From: Deltaproteobacteria bacterium
GTDB lineage: Bacteria > Myxococcota_A > Polyangia > Polyangiales > Polyangiaceae
Reading direction: 5' to 3'
DNA length: 64,000 nt
Assembly: GCA_016218915.1 (NCBI GenBank)
Contig: JACRCQ010000030.1
Span: 62,001-126,000, forward strand
The notes beneath the pieces are model-generated. The model saw only the letters and a list, made by a program, of their open reading frames with translations. It made no database searches and was not told the origin of the DNA. A program made the translations under genes and the position numbers. Every line of letters starts with the position of its first letter. Positions within the stretch are counted from its first letter, which is position 1. Shown here in pieces: positions 44,109 through 52,882 of this stretch.

Positions 44109-45332
44109 TCAAGCCCTCGGCAACGCAAACAACCCGCCTGCAGCCTGACCCAGGTGTACGACCAGGCTCTGTGGAATGCTGTCGCCTTGGCGCAGCACCT
44201 GGATCTTCGAGGGGCGATAGCGCTGAAGCCTGCCGAGGTGAGACAAGCCCGCATCGTGCTCCACCGAGCCGCCGAGCCGGAATGCGGTGATCTGCTCGTA
44301 GGCTTCCAGCGACTGCTCTCCCCACGCCTCTCGCACCAGCCCGCGGTTCCAGTAGTTCACGTGATCCGGAAAGGGCGAGTACAGATCAAACATCGAAGTG
44401 TGGCCTCGATCCAGCCATGGCAGGAGTGCAGATGCCAGCGCGTCGTGATCGATCAAGCTCGCAGAAGCCAGCGCGACGCAGCCGTCGAAGCGGCGTACTG
44501 CACCGAAGTCAGGCCCGATGTTGGTCAATGCCGCGTGGCAGAGCGTGACCGTCATTCGCAGCTTGTCGCGCAGCGGTCGCACATGGTTGATCTCAGCGAT
44601 TCTCTCGTAGAACGATGCGCCCCGCTGGTGCAGGATCAATCGGCTGTCGTCCCGCAGATAGCCCACTGCGCTCTTGATCCCGCAGGTGTATCCCGCCAGC
44701 GAATGCGCACCGAGCCGCGGCAGATTCACCACGTGGTCCACCTGCTCGAGAATCCGCGGAAGCCACAGGTCCTGCTTCCACACGGATTCGAAGTCCGGCT
44801 CTGCCTGGAAGTAGCCGTCCCATCCCTGATCGTCGAAGCAATGAACCTTGCCGCCCGCCCTCACCAGCGCATCGCGCAGGCCGTTCCGGGCGAGCAGCTC
44901 CCGCGTGGAGCTCACCCTGCCATCCCTGGTCAGCCGGACATGCTCCACGCCCGCCTGATCTCCCACGAAGACTCGCCCTGCTCCCTGCGCCTTGAGGAAC
45001 CGGACCATCTCGGCCACAGCTTCGGGGTCCGTGACGGACGGGTGCGGGTTCGGCGAGTTGCAGGCGAGCTTGACGAACACCGAGTCGCCGCGCCTGAGCC
45101 AGCGCATGTCGGAGATCTCGGGGACGACGCGATCGCACAGCCCGCGCATCTGGCTGCTGGAGTACATGCCCAGCAGCACGCGACCTGGTGAAGGAGCCTG
45201 GGGCAGCGCCAGGAATGCTGCGTTGGGCGAAGCGCGCATCGGACCGCCTCCGCAGCCGATCAGCGCTCCAGCGCCAGCGGACAGCGTCCAGCCCAGCAGC
45301 TGACGACGGGTGGGAGGGCCGGCTGTGGGCAT
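44109..45332 (-). CDS. Tat-exported DUF362-domain lipoprotein
   Basis: This 407-residue protein has a twin-arginine signal (TRRQLLGWTLSAGAGALIGC) whose Cys27 could be lipidated, so it is folded before export. The remainder is a DUF362 domain. It shows the family's early region (RRGDSVFVKLACNSPNPHPS; VTDPEAVAEMVRFLKAQGAG), VNLPRLGAHSLAGYTCGIKS, and a block near the end about selecting a metal or cofactor site. The biochemical role of DUF362 is poorly known; many members lie near iron-sulphur proteins. The gene starts 16 bases after the DNRLRE-like lipoprotein, so they form one operon. The ATG at 45332 begins the Tat signal. Confidence 0.82.
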   Translation of the reverse strand: MPTAGPPTRRQLLGWTLSAGAGALIGCGGGPMRASPNAAFLALPQAPSPGRVLLGMYSSSQMRGLCDRVVPEISDMRWLRRGDSVFVKLACNSPNPHPSVTDPEAVAEMVRFLKAQGAGRVFVGDQAGVEHVRLTRDGRVSSTRELLARNGLRDALVRAGGKVHCFDDQGWDGYFQAEPDFESVWKQDLWLPRILEQVDHVVNLPRLGAHSLAGYTCGIKSAVGYLRDDSRLILHQRGASFYERIAEINHVRPLRDKLRMTVTLCHAALTNIGPDFGAVRRFDGCVALASASLIDHDALASALLPWLDRGHTSMFDLYSPFPDHVNYWNRGLVREAWGEQSLEAYEQITAFRLGGSVEHDAGLSHLGRLQRYRPSKIQVLRQGDSIPQSLVVHLGQAAGGLFALPRA

Positions 45333-45348
45333 TGCCTGCTGTGCTCCC

Positions 45349-46014
45349 CTAGCGCAGGTACACCTCGAGCCGCGGACCCCGCCCTCCGGCGAGACCCAGT
45401 GAATAGCTGGCCCCAAGCGCGTTGCTCGGAGCCGCGACGATCGCGAGCCCATGCTCGTCACCTCGCTGCTCCCGCCACCGCCATACCTGGCGGGTTACGT
45501 CGATGTACAGCGGGCGCATCCCCCAGTTCGAGACAACCAGCTTCGTCTCGACCGGGGAAAGCTCCGGAAGGCGGCTCCAGGAGGCTTCTTGCTGGGTCCA
45601 GGGGCGGAGCACGCGCGAGAGGGTAACCGGGACCGGGGACGGGCTCGGCGCGACGCCGGGCATGGGATCGAGGACGATGAAGGCGGACACGACGCGGGTG
45701 GTCTCTCGCAACGGGGAAGGAAACCGCAAGAGAAGCACGACATGACCTTCCGACTCGCGCCCGAGGGGGATGTCTGCGCCGTTCCACGGCTGAGCGCCTT
45801 GCGAAGTCACGACGGCCCAGCGGTCCGGGAGCAGCTCGAGCTTGCGCGTTCCCGTTTCGGTCGGGATCTCCTTCTTGGGACGGCAAACGCCCGCAACGCA
45901 GAGCCCGTCTGCTCCGCACACGCCCGAGGTGACGCAGGGCGGTCGGTTGGTCGCGCTCGAGGAGCACGCTGTCAGCGCCGCGATGGCCAGGGCAGGGAAG
46001 GGAAAGCGCTTCAT
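45349..46014 (-). CDS. Lipoprotein with a DNRLRE-like beta domain
   Basis: This 221-residue protein has a lipoprotein signal ending at ALTAC (Cys17). A short Cys-rich linker (CVTSGVCGADGLCVAGVC) resembles the small disulphide-rich loops common in Myxococcota surface proteins. The C-terminal part (about 55-220) reads like a DNRLRE domain, a beta-sandwich often linked to carbohydrate binding: GHVVLLLRFPSPL, VSAFIVLDP, WTQQEASWSRLP, and YIDVTRQVWRW. It is the first gene of a two-gene operon with the DUF362 protein and is divergent from the ACP gene. Confidence 0.72.
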   Translation of the reverse strand: MKRFPFPALAIAALTACSSSATNRPPCVTSGVCGADGLCVAGVCRPKKEIPTETGTRKLELLPDRWAVVTSQGAQPWNGADIPLGRESEGHVVLLLRFPSPLRETTRVVSAFIVLDPMPGVAPSPSPVPVTLSRVLRPWTQQEASWSRLPELSPVETKLVVSNWGMRPLYIDVTRQVWRWREQRGDEHGLAIVAAPSNALGASYSLGLAGGRGPRLEVYLR

Positions 46015-46178
46015 CGTCCCGCTCCCTTATCGCGTCTGTTCGGGCCGGGCGCAACGGCAACGGCCTTGCCAGAGGTGCGATTTCGCGATGGAGGCCTGGG
46101 TTGCCGTGCGCCGGAGCGGGACGCACGCTGGATTCGCGCCGCGTGGTGTGCTACCCGCATCCGGCTCGGGTTGAAGCC

Positions 46179-46445
46179 ATGAATGCCCCATCCCCCCAGG
46201 ACATCAAGGAGATCATCGTACGGGAGCTGAACCTCCAGGATGTGCGCCCCGAGGACATCCAGGACGATGCGCCGCTGTTCGGAGAAGGGCTCGCGCTCGA
46301 CTCCCTCGACGCGTTGCAGCTGGCGATGGCGCTCGAGGAGGCGTTCAGCATCAAGATCCCGGAAGGTGACGAGGCCCGGAAGATCTTCCGCTCCGTGTCT
46401 GCCATCACTGCGTACATCGGGCAGTCCATGTCGGGCGCGGGATGA
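46179..46445 (+). CDS. Acyl carrier protein
   Basis: This 88-residue acyl carrier protein has the phosphopantetheine attachment serine in LALDSLDALQLAMALE (Ser42). The sequence around it (LFGEGLALDSLDALQLA) resembles the carrier proteins of aryl-polyene and related type II pathways rather than fatty-acid AcpP. A C-terminal helix follows (IFRSVSAITAYIGQSM). The ATG at 46179 is the natural start; 26 further in-frame codons upstream are meaningless. The stop overlaps the ketosynthase ATG by four bases, so carrier and synthase should be translated together. Confidence 0.9.
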   Translation: MNAPSPQDIKEIIVRELNLQDVRPEDIQDDAPLFGEGLALDSLDALQLAMALEEAFSIKIPEGDEARKIFRSVSAITAYIGQSMSGAG

Positions 46446-48598
46446 GAATCTGGATCACTGGCGTCGGTATCGTCTCGCCGCTCGGGGTCGGCGCTCGAGC
46501 CACGATGCGCCTGCTGTGCGAGGGCCAGAGGGCATTCGACGAGGTCACGCTGTTTTCGGTGGAGGGGCAGCGCACGCGGATCGCAGCCGAGGTTCGTGAT
46601 CCCCGGTTCGCCCGCTCGGACGGCACTGCCGGATGGTCGCGCACTGGCGCGATGGCCCTGGCCGCAGCGCGTGAGGCGATCGAGGAGTCCGGGCTTCGCT
46701 CAGGCGTCGACGAGATCGATCTGGTCGTGGGCGGCACGACCGGACCGATGCTCGAGACCGAAGGGTTTCTGCCGAACCTCGCGGATGGGGAGCCCTTGGC
46801 CGTCGATGTCGCGCGCATGATCTCCCACCCGCTGTCGATGACGACCGACTACGTGCGGACGGCAGTTGGCGCCATGCGCAACGTCCGCACGATCAGCAGC
46901 GCGTGCTCGACCGGCGCCAACGCGATCCTGCTCGGGGCGCTCTGGATCGCGAGCGGACGATCGAAGAGCGTGCTCGTGGGCGCGGCAGACGCGCTGTGCC
47001 GCCTGACCTATACCGGGTTCAACGCGCTGGGATCGCTCGACCCGGCGGCGTGCCGGCCCTTTGATCGGACGCGCGCCGGCCTGAGCCTCGGAGAAGGCGC
47101 TGCGTTCCTCGTGATCGAGCGCGACGACGTCGCCGCTGCGCGCGGAGCCACGCCGATCGCCGAGCTCGCAGGATGGTCCGCTGCTGCAGAAGCGCATCAC
47201 ATCACCAACCCGGAGCCCGACGGCAGCACCGCAGCGCGCGTGATCAAGGCTGCCCTCCAGGTTGCCGGGCTGAGCGGCTCCGACCTCGACTACGTCAACG
47301 CGCACGGCACCGCCACGCAGCTCAATGATGCGATGGAGCTCAGGGCGCTGCGCTCTGTGCTCGGCAACGAGATGGACCGCATCGCGATCTCGTCGAGCAA
47401 AGGGCAGCTCGGCCACAGCCTCGGTGCCGCCGGGGCTGTCGAAGCAGCGGTCTGCGTTCTCGCGATTGCACAGGGAGTCGTGCCGCCGACCGGAGGCCTG
47501 ACCGATCCGGACGCCGGGTGCGAGGGCAACCACGTGATGGGCACGGGCCGCGGCATGCCCGTGCGCGCTGCGTTGACCAACTCGTTCGGCTTCGGCGGCC
47601 TCGATTCAGCCCTCGCCTTCTGCCGCCCAGGCTTTGCGCCCGAGAAACCCGCGCCCTCCCGCCGACCAGCCCGCCTCGCCTCCGGTGCAATCATCTCTGC
47701 CGCAGGTCAAGCGGGGCTCCTCATCGCGAAGCGTCATGCCGAGCCCGGGCCCTCTCCGGCGGAAGGTCGCATCGAGCTCGACCCAACGGTGTCGCTGGAC
47801 CCGCACAAGTCCAGGCGCCTCGGGCGCGCAGAGCGCATGCTGTGCCTGGCCGTGGACAGCGCGATTGTGGGTTTCGAAAACCAGGGGGCCTTGGATCGGG
47901 CCAACGCTGGGCTCGTGGCGGGCATGGCGTCTGGCAGCCTCGATGGCGTGTCGCGCTTCCTGAAGAAGGCTCGGGACAAGGGGGCCCGCTTTGCGCCGCC
48001 TGCGGACTTCCCCAACCTGATGCTGTCCGCAGCCGCAGGACACGCGTCGATCTACCACTCGCTTGGCGGTCCCGTCCTGTCAGCGACCGATGCGGGCACC
48101 AGCATGATGAGCGCGGTGTGGACCGCGATCGATCTGGTGGAGTCGTCGATGGCCGACTTCGTGCTGGCCGCTGGCGCCGCCGAGGCGACCGAAGCGCAAT
48201 TCGCCGCAACGCGTGCTGCCGATCCTGCAGGGGTGCATCCGCTCACCGAGGGGGCAAGCTGCGTGCTCATCGCTCCAGATGCATCGGGCAGCGGCGCCCG
48301 CCTGCTGTGGCGCACGCAGTGGCACTGCCAGGCGGACCAGCGGACAGCGCTTGCCGAGCTGCCACCTCCTGTCGATGGAGCGCGCGTGGTGACCGCAGGC
48401 GATTGCACGCTGGCAGGGACCGCATGGTCCGGCGTCGACGCTGTGCCGATCGAGCTCAGGGCCGGAACCTACGAAGGCGTCGATGGCGCGGCGCTCGTGA
48501 CGGCTGCATCGCTCGTGATGGACGGCCGATGCCCGGTCGCGCTTGCGATCGCATGCCTGGGCGATCGCGGCTGCGCGCTCTTGCTCGGCGCGCCATGA
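46442..48598 (+). CDS. Beta-ketoacyl-ACP synthase fused to an inactive ketosynthase-like half
   Basis: This is a 718-residue protein, nearly twice a usual ketosynthase. Residues 1-400 are a complete FabF-like ketosynthase with nucleophile Cys155 (SSACSTGANAI) and His288 (NAHGTATQLND) and His325 (KGQLGHSLGAAG). Residues about 420-718 are a second, degenerate thiolase-fold half: LGGPVLSATDAGTSMM is where a cysteine would be expected. The NAHGT and GHSLGA motifs have no counterpart. This looks like a ketosynthase joined to a chain-length-factor-like subunit in one chain, whereas other type II systems encode them separately. It elongates ACP-bound chains; the product is unknown. Confidence 0.83.
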   Translation: MRIWITGVGIVSPLGVGARATMRLLCEGQRAFDEVTLFSVEGQRTRIAAEVRDPRFARSDGTAGWSRTGAMALAAAREAIEESGLRSGVDEIDLVVGGTTGPMLETEGFLPNLADGEPLAVDVARMISHPLSMTTDYVRTAVGAMRNVRTISSACSTGANAILLGALWIASGRSKSVLVGAADALCRLTYTGFNALGSLDPAACRPFDRTRAGLSLGEGAAFLVIERDDVAAARGATPIAELAGWSAAAEAHHITNPEPDGSTAARVIKAALQVAGLSGSDLDYVNAHGTATQLNDAMELRALRSVLGNEMDRIAISSSKGQLGHSLGAAGAVEAAVCVLAIAQGVVPPTGGLTDPDAGCEGNHVMGTGRGMPVRAALTNSFGFGGLDSALAFCRPGFAPEKPAPSRRPARLASGAIISAAGQAGLLIAKRHAEPGPSPAEGRIELDPTVSLDPHKSRRLGRAERMLCLAVDSAIVGFENQGALDRANAGLVAGMASGSLDGVSRFLKKARDKGARFAPPADFPNLMLSAAAGHASIYHSLGGPVLSATDAGTSMMSAVWTAIDLVESSMADFVLAAGAAEATEAQFAATRAADPAGVHPLTEGASCVLIAPDASGSGARLLWRTQWHCQADQRTALAELPPPVDGARVVTAGDCTLAGTAWSGVDAVPIELRAGTYEGVDGAALVTAASLVMDGRCPVALAIACLGDRGCALLLGAP

Positions 48599-49302
48599 AG
48601 CTCGCGGCGTGCGCCCTCGCAGCAGCACTGCTGGCTGGATGCGCGTCGACGCCGCAGCAGGGGCCTGGCATGACGGCCGAGCAGTGGGCCCGCGCCCACG
48701 ACAGGCTCGAGGCGCTCAGGAAGACCTGGGTTCCGTCGACGAGCACAGTGCCGATCCGGGGCCGATTCCATGACGCGAGGTTTGGTGGTGACATCGAGGG
48801 ACGGGGCGCGATCGCGTTCCGGAGGCCGGACGCGCTGCGCATGATGCTGGTGACCCCAGCGGGGGTGACGGCGTTCGACCTTTGGATCCGCGGGGATCGT
48901 TTCCGCATGGCGATGCCGCTGCAAGGACGGATCGTTCGAGGCGATCGGACCACGTCCGGGACAGATCTTCCCGTGGCGTTCCTGCGCTGGTGGCTCCTTC
49001 GTCCGCTCGACGGAAGGCTGGTGGCAGCGACATCGGACAGCTACGTGCTGCGCGACGACGGAGCGACGTACGAAGTGAAGCCGCACGCGGACGGATCGAT
49101 TGACGTAGAGAGGCGGGCTGGAGCAACGACGGAGAGGATCCACGCACAGAAGCCAGGGTGTGGTGCGGCGAGCTACGTGCACGACGCGCTGCATCTCGAA
49201 GTAGGGATCGAATGCGACCTTGGGGGCGAGAAGAGCGGGGAGCCTGACCCAAGGGCGTTCGAAGATCCTGATGCGGTCGGGCCAGGCGCTACGCCCCCGT
49301 GA
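48595..49302 (+). CDS. LolB/DUF4292-like outer-membrane lipoprotein in the ketosynthase operon
   Basis: This 235-residue lipoprotein (lipobox LLAGC, Cys16) resembles the LolA/LolB fold: RGRFHDARFGGDIEGRGAI and LRMMLVTPAGVTAFDLWI, then WWLLRPLDGRLV and beta strands to the end. It begins on the TGA of the ketosynthase gene (ATGA), so it belongs to the same translation unit as ACP and synthase. Aryl-polyene clusters typically include LolA-like and lipoprotein genes that move the finished product to the outer membrane, and this gene may do the same. The last residues overlap the convergent enoyl-CoA hydratase gene by 14 bases. Confidence 0.78.
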   Translation: MKLAACALAAALLAGCASTPQQGPGMTAEQWARAHDRLEALRKTWVPSTSTVPIRGRFHDARFGGDIEGRGAIAFRRPDALRMMLVTPAGVTAFDLWIRGDRFRMAMPLQGRIVRGDRTTSGTDLPVAFLRWWLLRPLDGRLVAATSDSYVLRDDGATYEVKPHADGSIDVERRAGATTERIHAQKPGCGAASYVHDALHLEVGIECDLGGEKSGEPDPRAFEDPDAVGPGATPP

Positions 49303-50083
49303 ACTGGGCCTTTCGCTTCTCCACGAACGCCATCATGCCTTCGGTCTGATCGGTTGAGCCGAACAAGCCGGCGAACTCGACGATCTCGAGGGCATTGGCG
49401 CTCGACAGGTCCTGATCGTAGCCGCGGAGCATGGCGCGTTTGCCCGCAGAGACAGCAAGCGGCGCCTTGGTCGCGATCTTCGCGGCGGTCTCGCGAGCCA
49501 CGTTCAGAAGCTCGGCTTTGGGGACCACGCGGTTGGCCAGCCCGATCCGCACCGCTTCGTCGGCTGTGATCATGTCGCCCGTGTAGATCAGCTCGCGCGC
49601 GCGTCCGAGGCCCACGCGTCGTGCAAGCCTCTGGGTGCCGCCGAAGCCCGGGATGACGCCGAGATTGACCTCAGGCTGGCTGAACTTGGCGTTGTCCGCT
49701 GCGAAGATGAAGTCGCAGGCCAGGGCCAGCTCGCACCCTCCGCCCAGCGCGAACCCATTGACCGCAGCGATCACAGGGAAGGGGAGGGCTTCGATCGACG
49801 CGAGGATTCGGTGACCCAGCGAAGCGAACTCGCGAGCCTGCTCGACGGTGAGGGTGGACATCTCGCCGATGTCAGCGCCCGCCACGAACGCCTTTTCGCC
49901 TGCGCCGGTCAGGACGGCGGCGCGCACAGGTGCATCGTCATGAGCGAGGGCGTCGAAGGTGGAAGCGAGATTGTTCAGCACCTGACGGTTCAGGGCGTTC
50001 AGCTTGTCTTGGCGATCGATCGTGATGACGGCCACGGGGCCTTCTCGAACCACGCGAATGAAAGGGAGCTCCTGGGTAGTCAT
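49289..50083 (-). CDS. Enoyl-CoA hydratase/isomerase (crotonase family)
   Basis: This 264-residue enzyme has the crotonase fold. Oxyanion-hole residues lie in AGEKAFVAGADIGEM and NGFALGGGCELALACD, and catalytic glutamates fit the E of GGCELA and the PEVNLGVIPGFGGTQRL region. PEVNLGVIPGFGGTQ is a hallmark of true enoyl-CoA hydratases (beta-oxidation or 3-hydroxybutyryl-CoA dehydratase). The ATG at 50083 was preferred because the 47 extra in-frame upstream codons are charged and lack family similarity. It is divergent from the glycosyltransferase gene and convergent with the lipoprotein gene. Confidence 0.9.
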   Translation of the reverse strand: MTTQELPFIRVVREGPVAVITIDRQDKLNALNRQVLNNLASTFDALAHDDAPVRAAVLTGAGEKAFVAGADIGEMSTLTVEQAREFASLGHRILASIEALPFPVIAAVNGFALGGGCELALACDFIFAADNAKFSQPEVNLGVIPGFGGTQRLARRVGLGRARELIYTGDMITADEAVRIGLANRVVPKAELLNVARETAAKIATKAPLAVSAGKRAMLRGYDQDLSSANALEIVEFAGLFGSTDQTEGMMAFVEKRKAQFTGA

Positions 50084-50390
50084 GGTGCGTCTCCGTCGTT
50101 GATCGTCGTTAGGATCGGCCAGCGGCTCCTTGTACTTCGTCGAGGGCACGAAAGGGAGATGCATCGGAGGAATATGTCCTGATCGATCAGCAAAACGAGC
50201 TTGGCACGAGACGGACATCGACATTCACGCATATTTGTCGATGAATTCGAGGGTTGTCGGACATCGTTGTGCAACGAAATACAACTTGATGACAATTGGC
50301 CACGGGGTGGGTGGTAGTGGCAGGCGGGTCAGCCGCTCAGGTCTGTGAGAACTGGGCCGAGCGGCGCTGAGTCGAGGAGAATGCCCCCCA
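50084..50390. other. 307-base divergent promoter region with palindromes
   Basis: No gene is visible between the divergent enoyl-CoA hydratase and glycosyltransferase genes. A perfect 12-base palindrome, CTGATCGATCAG, sits at 50179-50190. The 9-mer CGGACATCG occurs twice, 35 bases apart, in an AT-richer patch around 50210-50270. These could be operator sites for a regulator of fatty-acid genes, but nothing in the sequence names it. Confidence 0.4.
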
Positions 50391-51881
50391 ATGCTGCACA
50401 CCCTGCTCTTCGTCGCGTATTTTGGAGTGCTGCTGATCCTGTCTGGCTACGGCCTTCACAGGTCGCACCTTGTCATACTCTGTCACCGGTACGCCCGACG
50501 GATGAAGTGGCTGCGCCGCGGCCCGGATCGCCCCTCGCTTGATTCGGATCTCCCGTACGTGACCATCCAGCTGCCGCTCTACAACGAGGCGACGGTTGCG
50601 GTGCGCCTGCTCAGCCACGTCGCCAAGATCGACTATCCGCGCGACCGGCTGGAGATCCAGGTGCTGGACGACTCGAACGACGAGACCCAGTCGATCGCGA
50701 AGAAGCAGGTCGACAAGATGATCGCAGAAGGGATTGACGCGGTGTACGTGCGTCGCCCGGACCGGGTCGGCTACAAGGCGGGGGCGCTCGATTTCGGTCT
50801 CAAGCAGTGCAAGGGGGCGCTGGTTGCGATTTTCGACGCGGACTTCCTTCCGCAGCCTGAGTTTCTCCGGGCGATCGTGAGCGAGTTCCAGGATCCGACC
50901 GTGGGCATGGTTCAGGCGCGTTGGGGGCACATGAACCGCGACCACTCCTTGCTGACGCGGGTGCAGGCGCTGATGCTCGACGGTCACCACCTGGTGGAGA
51001 ACCGCGCGCGTTTCGCGGCGGGTCGTCTGTTCAACTTCTCGGGCACGGGCGGGATGTGGCGCAAGGAAGCGATCCACGAAGCGGGTGGCTGGCAGCACGA
51101 CACGCTGACCGAGGACCTGGACCTTTCGTATCGCGCTCAGCTCAAGGGGTGGCGGTTCGTATACCGCGAGGACGTCATGACCCCTGCCGAGCTACCTGAG
51201 GATGTGTCGGCTCTGCGTGCGCAGCAGTATCGGTGGGCCAAGGGAACGGTTCAGACCGCTCGCAAGCTGCTCGGGCGCGTGCTTCGCTCGCACCTGACGA
51301 TCCCGCAGCGGATCGAGGCGATGTTCCACCTCACCCCGCACTTTGCGTACCCATTGATGGTGTTGCTCAGCGTGCTGCTCTTGCCCGCATTGATCCTGTC
51401 GCCAGCGACCGATACCTGGACCATGGTCCTGATCGACTTGCCGTTGTGCATCGGCACGACCGGGTCGTTGGCGATCTTCTACGGCGTTGCCGAGCATGCG
51501 CAGGGGCGCAAGGCAGCATTGGCTGTCTGGCGGCTTCCTGCGCTCATCGCCCTTGGCGTTGGGATGGCACCGCACCTGACCAAGGCTGTCTGGGACGGGT
51601 TGCAGTCGATGTCAGGGGAGTTCGTGCGCACACCCAAGAAGGGCGCCAAGGAAGGGCGGTATCGCGCCTACGCATCGCTGCCGATGACCGAGCTGGCGCT
51701 GGGCATTCTGTCTGCTTTCAGCGTGGTCGCCTCGGTCCAGACCGGCCACTGGTTCGCGACTCCGTTCGCTGCCATGTTCACCTTTGGCTACGCGTACGTT
51801 GCGGCCCTCGTGATTCTTGAGCAGACGGCTCGCCGCCGCCTGGTTGCTGCCCAGACCGCGACCGTGCGCGTTGCCGGCTGA
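50391..51881 (+). CDS. Processive family 2 glycosyltransferase (cellulose synthase/CslA-like)
   Basis: This 496-residue membrane enzyme has one N-terminal membrane segment (about 3-25) and a GT2 catalytic domain with VLDDSNDET (about 91-99), DAD (149-151), TED (240-242) and QQYRW (278-282). This is the D,D,D,Q(Q/R)xRW set of processive beta-glycosyltransferases. Four membrane segments follow (about 315-350, 360-385, 425-445, 455-475). Close relatives make beta-linked glucans, glucomannans or related exopolysaccharides from nucleotide sugars at the inner membrane. No PilZ domain or partner export gene is seen nearby, so the polymer is unknown. Confidence 0.88.
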   Translation: MLHTLLFVAYFGVLLILSGYGLHRSHLVILCHRYARRMKWLRRGPDRPSLDSDLPYVTIQLPLYNEATVAVRLLSHVAKIDYPRDRLEIQVLDDSNDETQSIAKKQVDKMIAEGIDAVYVRRPDRVGYKAGALDFGLKQCKGALVAIFDADFLPQPEFLRAIVSEFQDPTVGMVQARWGHMNRDHSLLTRVQALMLDGHHLVENRARFAAGRLFNFSGTGGMWRKEAIHEAGGWQHDTLTEDLDLSYRAQLKGWRFVYREDVMTPAELPEDVSALRAQQYRWAKGTVQTARKLLGRVLRSHLTIPQRIEAMFHLTPHFAYPLMVLLSVLLLPALILSPATDTWTMVLIDLPLCIGTTGSLAIFYGVAEHAQGRKAALAVWRLPALIALGVGMAPHLTKAVWDGLQSMSGEFVRTPKKGAKEGRYRAYASLPMTELALGILSAFSVVASVQTGHWFATPFAAMFTFGYAYVAALVILEQTARRRLVAAQTATVRVAG

Positions 51882-52044
51882 TTTTCCCGCCCCACAGCCA
51901 TTCCGTCCGCTCGGATGCCCTCCCTACAGGGGGGCAAAACCTCGGAACCCCGCGAACTGCTTTCTCTCTTGCCGGATCCGGGGTGCGCCGGATAGGATCT
52001 GGGCTCGCCCTGGCGGCTTGCCTGATGAGCCAAGGGAGGGGCAC

Positions 52045-52398
52045 ATGACAAAGGCCGATATCGCCCATGTGATTTACACAAGGATCGGGGGATTCAGCAA
52101 AAAGGAATCGATCGATCTCGTCGATCTCGTGTTCGAGACGATGAAAGAGACGCTCGGACGGGGAGAGAAGATCAAGATCTCCGGGTTCGGCAACTTCGTG
52201 TTGCGTGACAAGCGCAGCAGGCAAGGACGCAACCCCCAGAGCGGGTCTCCGATCACCATCACCGAGCGGCGCGTGTTGAGCTTCAAGGCCAGCCAGATCC
52301 TGAAGAACGTGCTCAACGCTGCGCCGAATCCAGTCGCAGGTTCCGGGCTGGATCCCGCGGCTCGCGCCCCGATGGGCAAGAGCGCCACGGCTCCTTGA
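52045..52398 (+). CDS. ihfA: Integration host factor alpha-like DNA-binding protein
   Basis: This 117-residue histone-like protein bends DNA and has roles in transcription, recombination and replication. The core (about 1-95) shows KISGFGNFVLRDK and RQGRNPQSGSPITI, the beta-arm of IHF/HU. A 20-residue Pro/Ala-rich tail extends past the usual length (about 100). A GGGAGGGG ribosome binding site precedes the ATG. In many proteobacteria ihfA follows pheT and precedes a merR gene; the second half of that arrangement is kept here. Confidence 0.88.
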   Translation: MTKADIAHVIYTRIGGFSKKESIDLVDLVFETMKETLGRGEKIKISGFGNFVLRDKRSRQGRNPQSGSPITITERRVLSFKASQILKNVLNAAPNPVAGSGLDPAARAPMGKSATAP

Positions 52399-52492
52399 GC
52401 CGATCGGCAGCTCGAGGTTTCAGGACACCCCGATGATCAACCCGTTCGCTCGGCTCTGCGGCTCCTCGCTGTTCCGTTGCCGGAGGTCGTAG

Positions 52493-52882
52493 ATGGGTTC
52501 GCAGGGCGGTCCCGAGCTGGAAATCCAGAAGCTCTACTACCGCATCGGCGAGGTCGCCTCGATCGCGGGCGTGGAGCCGTCGGTCCTGCGCCACTGGGAA
52601 ACCGAGTTCCGTTTCCTGCGCCCTCGTCGCAGCCGAAGCGGCCAGAGGACCTACTCCAAGGCCGACGTCCGCAAGGTGCTGGAAATCAAGCACCTGCTCT
52701 ATGAGAAGAAGTTCACGACCAAGGGGGCGATCCGATACCTTCGCGCCCAGGGACAGGAGCCGCTTGCGGACGATGATCCCACCGCGAGAGACAACGAGGC
52801 GATGAAGGAGATCCTTCTGGAGCTTCGCAAGGAGATCACGGACTTCATGGCGACGCTCGATCAGGACGGCGGCCAGGCGTGA
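52493..52882 (+). CDS. MerR-family transcriptional regulator (IHF-linked type)
   Basis: This 129-residue protein has an N-terminal MerR winged helix (YYRIGEVASIAGVEPSVLRHWE, about residues 15-36; LRPRRSRSGQRTYSKADV, about 42-59). A helical region follows and a C-terminal tail, without metal-binding cysteines. It is the small regulator encoded next to ihfA in many Gram-negative bacteria. Its target is not known. It starts 94 bases after ihfA, and the next gene begins on its stop (GTGA overlap), so the three probably form one transcript. Confidence 0.85.
   Translation: MGSQGGPELEIQKLYYRIGEVASIAGVEPSVLRHWETEFRFLRPRRSRSGQRTYSKADVRKVLEIKHLLYEKKFTTKGAIRYLRAQGQEPLADDDPTARDNEAMKEILLELRKEITDFMATLDQDGGQA

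Noticed and set aside
52399..52492. A tRNA gene next to ihfA-merR, as found in some relatives
   Set aside because: No cloverleaf or TPsiC-loop sequence is visible in the gap or after merR.
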